This document shows positions 50,326 to 59,844 of a stretch of 64,000 nucleotides of DNA, one piece after another. Source of the stretch: Bryopsis sp. KO-2023 (taxonomy: Eukaryota > Chlorophyta > Ulvophyceae > Bryopsidales > Bryopsidaceae); the NCBI GenBank assembly GCA_030272585.1, contig BSYQ01000003.1:7936001-8000000 (forward strand). Reading direction: 5' to 3'. A program made the translations under genes and the position numbers. Under the pieces are notes generated by a model. The model made no database searches. It was not told the DNA's origin and saw only the letters and a list, made by a program, of their open reading frames with translations. Position 1 is the first letter of the stretch, and every line of letters begins with the position of its first letter.

Positions 50326-52117
50326 ATGGCTGCCGATACACCCGCCGCAATTATTGCGAGGTTGGAAGCGGAGGTAGCTCAAAAAGAAGAGGAGCTGCAG
50401 CACTTTACGTCGACCGCAGAGGAAGTGCTGCAGAACAATGAGGCCTTAACCCGGCAGCTCTCAGAGTTGAGTGACCGGATGAAAGCAGCTGAGGCTGCGA
50501 AGGAGGCAGCGGAGAAAGCCAAGGAAAAGGCGGAGGCGGAAAAGAAAGAAGCGGAGGACAAGACCAAGGTCTTGGAAGAAAAATTGGAAGCCATGAAGCT
50601 GAAAAAGCAAAGGTTCCAATCTCACATGATGGCTAACCATCGTGAGAATGACCTCCGTAAACAAGCTCTCGGGGGAATGGTGGATCGATTTACCGCGGTA
50701 GAGGAAACGCTGCAGCGAGCTGTAGCAACCGCGTGGAGTGCAGCAGCCAACAACCTTAAGAAGGAATTGGCAGAACAAGAGCTGCAGATCGATTTGCTGG
50801 GAGAGCCGTCTCTGAGGGACTCTCCCAGCGGACAAGATGCTGCGTTTGAACCCGGCGGTACCAGCACCACGGGTACGCGAAGAACTGGATCGCCAAGTCC
50901 AAGTTCTGTTGTCAAACGCAACACTTGATCTGGAACCGTCCAAGGACGATGATGCGGGAGGCTCAAGCAAGGGCAAGGGGAAAGGGAAAAACAAACGCCC
51001 AAGCTCGCCGTGTAGGGATGAAGATCCACACGGAAAGAGAAGGCGAGAGGACGGTGACGATGAAGGTGGTGAGCCACCGAGGGATCGTATGCCTGGAGAT
51101 GCAGCAAGAGCCAACTTGTTACTCAAGTTAAAGGCTGCCGCATTAAAGACTCCAGCACCCTCACAACCAGCGCCAACAGTTCAGACTCCCGGAGATGAGG
51201 CTACCGCAATAGCACCGGGGGAGGACTTATTCGACATGAGAGAGGAGGAGCTTTTGGACTTGGATTTTAACGAAGAAATTGACTTCGGCAGTCCACCTCC
51301 TAGGCTCGAAGGTCCTAGTTCTGAACTGGAGGACGGGGAAATAAGGAATGATGAAGGGCCAAGCCAGGTGACAGAGGTTCAGCGTGCGGTCCATCCACCG
51401 TTGGAGTTAGCTCCAACAGAAGCAGCACTTCGGGCTTTCCGAGAAAAGGTTAAGCTCAGAAGACTAAGGGCGGCTGCTCAAGACAAAGTGGATGCTGCAC
51501 CCAGCGAAGTGAACCTGTCACGGGAGGATATCGAGGAGGCTTGCAACCCCATCACTGCGTCAGAGAAATGGCCGAAGGTCCAATATACTAACCCCAGGGA
51601 CCGAGCCTTGCAAAATTACCGCGGCAACCGGCACTTTCACGAGTTGCCCATGTGCATTTGGTGCGGAAGAAGCCCAATGCAAGCAAGTGCTCAGCGGCTG
51701 ACGCAGAAGAAGTATTCCGTCCTTCCTTGTGGGTATCACCTCGTGTGTGATGCTCATTGGTTGGCATACTCGATGCTGGGGCGCATCGTCACGGCGGTCC
51801 AAAAAGTCGCGGAAGTGGACAACAAGTCCATCGCCACCGTCTCCCCATTCTCTCTACCTGCCCATATGTTGAAGCTGACACGCTCGACGTTCGAAGAAAT
51901 CCCTCCGTTCCCGGCTGAGCACGAGAAGTTGCCACACTGCAACATGTGTGTGAAGCGGCAGCTCAAGGTGTCCGGCATCACAAGGGATCTGCCATTCCTT
52001 AAGTCCAAGAGGGTGGCTGCCGCATTTGATCCCTGTGTCCGGTATCGTGCAGTGCAGCAAGCGCATGCGCAGGAGCAGCGTGCTAATCAGCAAGCGCAAG
52101 CGCCGGAACAGCGTTAA
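50326..52117 (+). mobile_element. C2 ORF3: coiled coil, basic linker, RING-like domain
   Basis: This extra gene downstream of pol occupies about 1.8 kb. Parts in order: a long Ala/Glu/Lys coiled coil, a basic nuclear-localisation-like linker, an acidic stretch, and a Cys/His domain at 51653-51949 (Cys-x2-Cys, Cys-x2-His-x2-Cys-x2-His, Cys-x2-Cys). A coiled coil next to a RING-like site recalls TRIM-type proteins, with the order reversed. It ends about 190 bp before the 3' LTR. It has about one break in this copy. No membrane segment or signal peptide was seen, so it is not an obvious envelope gene. Function unknown. Confidence 0.65.
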
Positions 52118-52304
52118 GGAGGAGAGAAAAGGAGTTATCGTCGACCAAGTGTGTGCGTGCAGCAGCTGTCAGAGACGTCAGAGCAAGAGACAGGTCCAAG
52201 ACAGTTGGGTGTGGGTATGGGAGTGGGTGAGTTTTGTGTTTGTGTTTTTGTGTTTTTGTTTTTCTTTGTGTTTTGGTGTGCGTGGGCGCCCACTTTTTGC
52301 GGTA

Positions 52305-52725
52305 TGTTAGTCTTTTAGCGCTATACGAGGTAGTTTGGGATAGAGCCGAGGGTGGCTGACGCATGTGGGTTCGCGAGTAAGACAGATTAGACCCAGAGTT
52401 TGGGGCATGCGTCAGCGTACTACACTTAGGGGTACTTAAGAGGCCCACTCGTTGTTTTGACGTTCACTTTATTTTGTAAGAACTCGGGATTCGTGGGATT
52501 GGTGTGTTCCCGCTTGTGTGTGTGTTTTGTGTGTGTGTGTGTTAAGTGTTTGCCTGACGCAATCACTTCCCAACCCAAGTGCTCTAGTAGCGTTCACAAC
52601 CGCGCTAGCTAGAGAGTTGTCTAAACCAACAAACCCCACAAGTATACTTACGTTAGCCAGCAAGTTATCACGAATCCAATCAACACAGCCGACCACTATT
52701 GCGTCACCCACAAGCTTCACTATCA
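52305..52725 (+). repeat. C2 3' LTR
   Basis: Same edges and length as the 5' LTR; followed by CTCAA and element F sequence. Confidence 0.92.
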
Positions 52726-52730
52726 CTCAA

Positions 52731-55393
52731 CTTTCCAAACTGGGACCATGGCTAACAGAAACCTCGGACATAAAGTGAAACGATACGAGGAAGAGAAGTT
52801 CGATCGAAACAGACGCAACGACCGCCAGAAATCGTCGAACGGCGATGGTCGGTGCAGAGGTTTGAAACACCGTGTTGGGACGGTTGAAAAGAACATGAAC
52901 GAACTCCTTAAAGGACAGAAAACGTTGCTGGAATAGTTGAGCGAGATCGTGAAAGAGTCGCGACGTCTGACAGATGCTGCGAAAAGTGTGAAACGCAGAG
53001 ATCAACAAACGACGGTGGGACGAGCTTCTCGTAGGACTGGCAGACGCCAGGCGAGGAAGTTACACCAGTCGGAACCGTCAGAAAACAAAAGCGCGAGCTC
53101 TGGAACGGAGAGTGACAATGGTGTGACGGACGTCACAGGCGTCAGGTCAAGGAAAATGCATGTCGAGCATGCAGAGGACGATGTGGCGTCCACGAATGCG
53201 GATGCGTTCGATGATCAACCTGAGGGGCAGACTAAGGCGAAGGCGAGTCCATGCGCCACGATGCCTCAGGAACCAGTTGGCGTGCATCAGGCTGGTGATC
53301 GTCAGTCGGAATCAGAGGTGATTTCGAGAAATCCAGGGAGGGATTTCAGGGGAAGCGATGGCGAGGATGAAGCATCGCAGAGCGCAGGAGCATCGTGCGA
53401 CGGAAAGGAGCCGACAGTGGAGGATCTAAGGGTGACCGGAGTGGGATCCAAGACATCCCTGCTGAAATTACACGGCTCGCTGGGCCATGCAGCAGTGCGA
53501 GTTCTGATCGATAGTGGAGCGTCGACGGAATTCGTGTCAGAACGGTTGGTAAAACGGTTGGGATTAAACATCGAGGCATTCAAAAAGCATCGACCTGTGA
53601 CATTAGCGGATGATTCGGTCGCGAATGTCGTCGGATCATGCACAACGACGATTCGATTTGGACCTTACAGAGTTCGAAGGAGATTTTTAGTCCTGGCTGA
53701 ATTGATACATGATGTTATCTTTGGAAAAAGTTGGTTGTCAGATGTGAACCCTAAAATCGACTGGGTGTCACACAAACTGAAAATCTGTCGTCCTGGAAAG
53801 AAGGATTTGGAGTTACAGGGGTACTACGGCGATGATGCTGGAGGTGGCCACAGTGCGCGGAATTTGAATCTGATTTCGGCGAAACAAATGTCGAAGATCA
53901 TGCGCAGAGGTCGCGATGAGGTGTTTTCGCTGTGGATTCATGATGTCGGAGATAATGATGGTTCGGAGGATTTCATGGAGTGGAAAAATTCGGAGGAATG
54001 TGGAGGTATAAAGACTGGAGGAGAATTGAGAATGGCTGAATTGCTGAATGAGAAGTCGATTGCTGGAAGACAAGACAAGTCGAGGGGAACTGCAAATCAC
54101 AAAAAGGAAGCTACAAAACTGAATACAGAAATCAGGAAATCTGGGGAAACTGAGGCAATGAAGCAAAGGGAGGAATCGAACACAGACCACACTGAATCGA
54201 CGAATAACCTGGGGAAAGGAATTGAAGGACCAAGTGGAACTCGAGTCAATTCCATCACGAACATTGGGACTCCTAACCAAGCTAACGCAAATCGAATAAA
54301 GGAGGAACCAATGGAGATGCCCAAACATGGAAGTGTGAAAGTGGATTCTAAACTGGAACACATGATCGAAAAACTGCCCAAGGAACTGGAAAAACTCAAG
54401 GCAGTGCTTCGTCGTCATGCAGATCGGTTTCCGGAGGATTTACCGACGAAGCTTCCACCCCACAGGAAATTCGACTTTGAGATAAACGAACAGGAAGGGG
54501 CGCAACCGGTCTCAAGACCGATCTACCGGTTAAGTCCGGCTGAACTCAAGGAACTGCGCAAGCAACTCGACTACCTCCTCCAACACAACATGATCCGGCC
54601 CTCCCACAGCCCATACGGAGCACCCGTCCTGTTCGCACCAAAAGCTGATGGGTCGCTTCGTTTCTGCATCGACTACAGGATGCTAAACAAACAAACACTC
54701 CGTTCAAAATACTCACTCCCAAGAATGGACGAAATGGTCGATCAAGTGGAAGGAGCTCGGTGGTTCACTAAGATAGACCTAAGGAGCGGTTACTGGCAAG
54801 TCCGCATTAAAAACGAACACATCTCCAAGTCGGCGTTTCGAACTCGTTACGGCCACTTTGAGTGGTTGGTGATGCCGTTCGGTTTCGCTGACGCACCGGC
54901 CTACTTTATGCGGCTGATGAACGACACCCTCCGACCCTACCTCGACAACTTCGTTTTGGTGTTTCTGGACGATGTGCTGATTTACAGTAAGGATGCCGAC
55001 TCGCACGCCGACCACGTGCGTCTCGTGCTGGAGAAGCTGGAGGAGCAGGGACTGTATGCGAAGTGCAGTAAGTGTGAGTTCGGAAAGAGCGGAGTCGAGT
55101 TTCTGGGAACGTGGCTGGAACGGGATGGAACTTACCCCACGGCGCAAAAGATTAAATCGATAACAGAATGGCCGACGCCGAAGTCTGTACACGACGTTCG
55201 CAGTTTTTTAGGACTGTGTTCGTTTTACCGAAGGTTCGTCAGGAACTTTTCGGTGCTCGCTGCCCCTTTGACGAATCTGACGAAAAAACACAATGGTTGG
55301 AATTGGGGACGGCTAGAGCGGCAGGCTTTCGAGTCTTTAAAAACGGCTATGACAACGACGCCAGTGCTGAAGCACTTCGACGACGAACTTCCG
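52731..55393 (+). mobile_element. Element F gag-like leader, protease and reverse transcriptase
   Basis: After the CTCAA duplication of C2 comes a basic region starting with ATG at 52748, then about 180 residues of Ser/Asp-rich linker without a capsid motif. The aspartic protease follows (VRVLIDSGASTEFVS, VIFGKSWLSDVNPKIDW), then a long linker and a Ty3 reverse transcriptase (LRFCIDYRMLNK, FTKIDLRSGYWQVRI, LVFLDDVLIYS). The protease and RT resemble those of element E more than those of C or D. It ends at the GTGGTGGT target of hAT element Z2. Not fully open. Confidence 0.72.
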
Positions 55394-55795
55394 GTGGTGG
55401 TCATACTATGGATCCGATCACGATCAGATCGGTCTCCGATCAACCGGGAGACCGATCATGATCGTGATCGGCCGATCACCGATCTGATCGGTCGCCGATC
55501 AGGTCTGGCAGGGCCGATCATCGATCACGATCGGCCGATCACCGATCTGATCGGTCGCCCAACCTGATCGGCAATTTTTGATCGGCCTGATCGTGATCGG
55601 CCGATCAAAAACTGCCGATCAGGTGCCGACAGGGTGCGACGCTTGATCGAGATCGTGATCGGGATCGGAGCTGCCGATCAGATCGGTATCATGATCAATT
55701 GATTCCGATCATGATCGGTCCTATAATCAATTGATCGGTCAATTGATCGGTCTTACGAAAATGCCCACAAGTCACCACCCGAAGGTGTTTCTGGA

Positions 55796-55870
55796 GGTGT
55801 AAGGATTCGAACCTAGGACCTCACTGACTGGAATCAAGCAAATCAACGCTTGGACCACCCTGAACCACGA
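55796..55870 (-). other. tRNA-like sequence, left arm of Z2 core
   Basis: Minus-strand box B GGTTCGAATCC at 55803-55813 and a box A-like GTGGTCCAAGCG further upstream. It pairs with the plus-strand copy at 55953-56028; the arms match over more than 90 bp including flanks. Confidence 0.55.
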
Positions 55871-55952
55871 TCATTAGGTCCTCCGTGTTATTATATACCT
55901 CAGTTTGTCGGACTGACTGATCAGGTATATAATGACACGGAGCACACTCTAA

Positions 55953-56028
55953 CCGTAGCTCAGAGTGGTCTAAGCGTCGATTTGCTTGATTCCAGTCAGT
56001 GAGGTCCTAGGTTCGAATCCTTACACCT
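55953..56028 (+). other. tRNA-like sequence, right arm of Z2 core
   Basis: Box A-like CGTAGCTCAGAGTGGTC then box B GGTTCGAATCC at 56010-56020, at tRNA spacing. This arm is the most tRNA-like of the set. No anticodon was assigned. Confidence 0.58.
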
Positions 56029-56540
56029 CCAGAAACACCTTTGGGTGGTGACTTGTGGGCATTTTCGTAAGACCGATCAATTGACCGATCAATTGATTAT
56101 AGGACCGATCATGATCGGAATCTTAAATTAAATTCCGATCAATTGATCCATGGCCGATCATGGTCGGAGCTGATCGGATCATCGGCCGATCAATCGGCGT
56201 TTCACCGATCTTGATCGACCGATCACGTGCCGACAGGTCGCGACGCTTGATCGTGATCGTGGTCGTGATCGGAGCTGCCGATCAGATCGATAATCGGAAG
56301 CCCGATCCCGATCACGATCAGGCTTTGATCGGCCGATCACGATCATCGATCAGGTTTTAATCGGCCGATCACGATCACGATCATCGATCATGATCGGTAA
56401 AAAAAAAAAACAAAAAAACCGATCATTTTTAGAATCATGTGGAACGAGATCGTGTCAGGTCAGATCAGTGAAACGACCTGTCCTGACATCGAAAATGGAC
56501 GGCCGATCATTTCCGATCACGTCCATAGTATGGTGGTGGT

Positions 56541-57376
56541 GGCGACAGATGCATCGCAAGCTGGCATCGGTGGTGTTCTAATGCAGCGAACAGAAAAAGG
56601 ATTACACCCCGTGTGTTTCGAGTCACACAAGTTCACGGAGGCGGAACAGAACTATCCTGTTCACGAGCAGGAGCTCCTTGCGATTGTGCACTGCCTTAAG
56701 AAATGGCGCACATATCTGGAGGGGCGGCACTTCGTTTTGCGAACTGATAATGCGAGTTTGGTGTGGCTGGATACGCAGAAGGGATTGACGCGACGACAGG
56801 TGCGATGAACGCAGTTCCTAGCACCGTTCGACTTCGACACTGTGCACATAAAAGGGACGGACAACGTTGTGGCCGACGCCTTGAGTAGGTGTCCTCAACC
56901 CAACAGGAGTTCTGGATTGAGTTCAGGAGGGGATGAGGAGTCGTCAGCCCAACAGAAGTCGTCAGGCAAAGTAATTGAGCTGTGGAAAGATGAATGTGTC
57001 GATCGGAAAGTTGCAGGAACAACGAACAGACAAATGCTGAAGGAGTATAAGACAAATGACCACCAAGGAAATCAAGCTGACAAAGGACAACAGAACCAGA
57101 AATTAATGGAACAGGAGGGGGAACTTGGTTCTCTCCAAACACCCAACAGAGAACAAGAACAGAATGGCAACCAAACTGAACAAGGGAGTCTGATTGAGAA
57201 GCAAACTGGGGATATGCTATCACAGACTGAAATAAACAAACTGCTGGAAACATCTGGTGCTGGAGATAGCACAGGTGTAAGGAAGCCTTCGGGGCTACCA
57301 CTGGAACAAAAGAACAAAGGAAGTGGAGGGGAAGAGGAAGAAAACACCCCTGGCACAGTGATACGAACGTTTGAAT
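56541..57376 (+). mobile_element. Element F RNase H and linker
   Basis: Resumes after Z2 with an RNase H motif VVATDASQAGIGGVLMQ, then FVLRTDNASLVWLD and KGTDNVVADALSRCP, and a Gln/Asn/Glu-rich linker that would precede integrase. Element H starts at about 57377, so the rest of pol is beyond it. About one break. Confidence 0.7.
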
Positions 57377-57545
57377 TGTAGTACAGTCGTGGTACGGGTA
57401 TTCGGGTTCTAGGGTGATAAGTTCAGAGAGAACTTGTAAAACTTAATTATCTCTGAGTGTCGAGTTTCACCCCTGTTCACTCGTTTCTCAAACTCAAGTG
57501 TGCACACAACCTCCCAGTGAAAGCCTAGCTAAACAGGGCCTAACA
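57377..57545 (+). repeat. Element H 5' LTR (about 170 bp)
   Basis: From TGTAGTACAG to CCTAACA, just before the primer-binding-site-like sequence. Edges are approximate because no partner LTR is in view. Confidence 0.5.
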
Positions 57546-58042
57546 AACTGGTTTCGGAGCCGAAGCAACCCCTACTGCAAGTCGAGTCTTCTTTTCGAAA
57601 AGATCGACAGGGAATTTAGCAGTCGAGTTGCAAAAGATCAGGTCAACTAGGTCGAAGAAGGTTTCCTCTCGTGTCTGGAACCTACTTCGTGTTGCTGCGC
57701 ACCAACTTTACGCTGGACGACACAGAACGCACGTTGCTGCGCCTGATCATTCCCTCGAAGATCGCGCAGGATCTGTAGATCCTCGGACTCTACGACCACA
57801 CAGCACGGCGTAGTAGAACTGCAGTTCGTCGCAGAGTTGTCGACGCTAAACGTGGTTAAACGGAAAGGCAGACGAAGCGGAACCGCTAAGCGGACGTCTT
57901 TAGACGGAAACGGAGCTCCGCCAAAAGTTACGCTGCCAGAAATTGCGCGACAAAGAGTGACAAATTAGTCACGTGGATCACCGGCAAAGTGATTCACCGA
58001 ACTGACACGTGATCAGCCCGCCGACAAGTCAAGACATCCACC

Positions 58043-59442
58043 ATGGGGGACGACGAGCAGTTATTCCTGGAGTATGGAATCGAGGACGACAATCAAGAGC
58101 GCGATGCCCCAGCTGGCGCGCCGCTATATCCGATTATCGTCGCTGGAGACATACCTGCTGTCGGACTGCCCTATCAGGCAGAAATGGGCCAGCCGCTACA
58201 AGCGTATGGCATACCCGTACAACCGGATATGGTGGAAGAGGGAGGCGATGAGGAAGCCGACAATGGCCCGCAATTTGATGAAGAGATGGACGAAGAGCCA
58301 GGAGTATTCATCAATCAGCAAACGCAGCACCTGCGTCAAAGCCAAGTGAATGTACATAATCAAACTCTGCACGTTCACAATGACGGTTTGCAGGAGCGCG
58401 ATCTCCAACAATCGCAAGAGCGGTTGTATAGCCAATTGCCGGACGAGGCTGCCCACAAGACAGCCCAGGTCGCCCAACATCTTGATAGTCGGGTAGAGGG
58501 AGCTTGTTCCAGCATGGCTTCCCAAGTACATGATGTGTTGGACTCTACCCTACAGTCCCGCCATCACCAGATTGAAGGACAGCTCCATGAACGGTTGGAT
58601 GAGCGGATCCAAGATCTGGATGCTGCAGCCAAGGGAAGGCTCAGCCAAGTGGAAGCTGGCTTGGCGAATATCCGTGATGTCGCCCAGAAAGAGGTGGACG
58701 AAGCCAAAGAGGCTCAGCGGATATTGGCGGAACAAGTGGCCGACACGGACGAAAAAAGGAAGAAACTTGAAGAGGATTATGACCGGCAATATAACGACGC
58801 CCTTTGGGGGTTGGATACAGTCCAACAAGAACTGCGAGAGACGCAGGCGGAAATGGGTGCGGGTCAAGATAAACAGTTCAAGGAACTCGTTCGTGTTAAG
58901 TATGATCTCAAAGAGACGCAAGAAAAAGCGGAAAGTTTTCAGATACAGCATCATGCGGAAGTAGCCTATTTGTTAAAGGAGGCAGCAGCTGCGAAAGAAG
59001 CGGCGGCTAGATTACAAGGGGAAATGGAGGAGTTGAAAAGAAGTCAAAGTCGGTCTTCAAGGAGAAGCAGATCGAGAAGCTCAACAAGGAGCAGAGAGCC
59101 GCGGGAAATGTTGCAGGAAATGCTACAAGATCCGGAAACAGCGCAAGAGCTAAAGAAGGTGTTTGAGGATGTAGCGGACACAAAGTTCACGTCGAACTTT
59201 GAGTTTTGGCGGAAGAAAGATGCTGCAGCAGTTGCCACACACATGGCATCCGCCGCCCAACAAACACCTCTTGTGGCTGCTATGGCGGGAGCGGGAACCA
59301 GAACGGTGGCACAACCACCAAGATTGTCCGAAGTACAAATTCCATTCGGTCAACCGCCCCAAACCTCATCCGGCTTTGCCCCGGATTCAGTAGGTTTCCC
59401 GCCAATACCACCAGTATTCCCGCGGGCAAATAGACCGATTAG
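58043..59442 (+). mobile_element. Element H gag, N-terminal coiled-coil part
   Basis: An open frame of about 465 residues from ATG at 58043. After an acidic N-terminus comes a long coiled coil (about residues 90-350), then an RS-rich patch (SRSSRRSRSRSS) and a Pro-rich linker. The motif around QVNVHNQTLHVHN resembles QQINVQNIHNVQQ in family C gag, suggesting common descent of the coiled-coil module. The frame is cut by hAT Z3; capsid and knuckle would lie past it. Confidence 0.62.
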
Positions 59443-59844
59443 CATACTATGGATCCGACACCGATATGTCGGCGTCCGACTTTCCCGATAACCGATAAAC
59501 GTCGGTCCCAGACAGCTCCGATATTGCCGACCGCCGACATAATCGTTCCGACTTAGTCGATGGGCCGATCTGATCGGCCCGACTATACTTTGTCGGCCCG
59601 ACTGTTCCGATAAATAACGGCCGACTGTCCAGTTCCTGCTTCAAAACCAGATCGGATCGGGGTCGGGGTCGGCGTTCGCCGACTTAAACGGTTTCTGTCC
59701 GGTAAAATCGGATCGGCGCCGATCATGATCGGCGCTGATCCGATCATCGATCACGATCAAATCTGGTTCAGCTGTTCACACCCGGGATCGTTCGTCGGTG
59801 TATGAGAACCTGAAACCGTCTTTTTTCCGTGCTTTTCCGTGAAG
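59443..59844. repeat. Z3 left end and subterminal word array
   Basis: TIR followed by about 330 bp of CCGAC, CCGAT and GTCGG words in both orientations, changing to GATCGG/CGATCA words near 59700-59760. hAT transposases bind subterminal motifs, so these are candidates for binding sites. The GATCG words link this end to the bodies of Z1 and Z2. Confidence 0.65.

Larger units (their letters stand above)
34261..52725 (+). mobile_element. Ty3/Gypsy chromovirus C2, carrying element D
   Basis: 421-bp LTRs (34261-34681, 52305-52725) that differ at only a position or so by eye, flanked by CTCAA (34256-34260, 52726-52730). Between them: primer-binding-site-like sequence (34684-34695), gag interrupted by D, pol, then a large extra ORF3 and the 3' LTR. 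Without D the element is about 10 kb. pol is open; ORF3 has about one break. It is close to C1 throughout, so both copies are young members of one active or recently active family. Inserted about 65 bp after the primer-binding-site-like sequence of element F. Confidence 0.9.
55402..56532. mobile_element. hAT-type non-autonomous element Z2 (1131 bp)
   Basis: Ends CATACTATGGATCCGA on the left and the inverse CCATAGTATG on the right, with 8-bp duplication GTGGTGGT (55394-55401, 56533-56540) in element F. The body is GATCG/CGATC word arrays, a central inverted pair of tRNA-like sequences, and an A-run followed by about 115 bp of unique sequence before the right end. Same family as Z1, in the opposite orientation. 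No coding potential. Confidence 0.9.
33953..57376 (+). mobile_element. Ty3/Gypsy element F (plus), carrying C2, Z2 and H; 3' part beyond H
   Basis: Visible parts: 5' LTR 33953-34182, primer-binding-site-like TGGTTTCGGAGC at 34184-34195, leader to 34255, then after the C2 insertion a short gag-like region and pol to the RNase H-integrase linker at about 57376, where Ty3 element H begins. The capsid and CCHC knuckle were not recognised. It is broken by three insertions and by about two further lesions. It sits in an intron of the kinase-like host gene. The 3' LTR is not in the window. Confidence 0.72.
57377..59442 (+). mobile_element. Ty3-type LTR element H, 5' part; interrupted by hAT Z3
   Basis: 5' LTR about 57377-57545, primer-binding-site-like TGGTTTCGGAGC at 57549-57560, a leader of about 480 bp without an ORF, and the start of gag from 58043. 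The hAT Z3 starts at 59443 inside gag. The remainder lies beyond the window. Assigned to Ty3 by primer site and gag architecture only, since no pol is visible. Confidence 0.6.

Noticed and set aside
55953-56028. Functional tRNA gene
   Set aside because: Box A and box B are good, but I could not fold a confident cloverleaf or assign an anticodon; the sequence is part of a repeated foldback.
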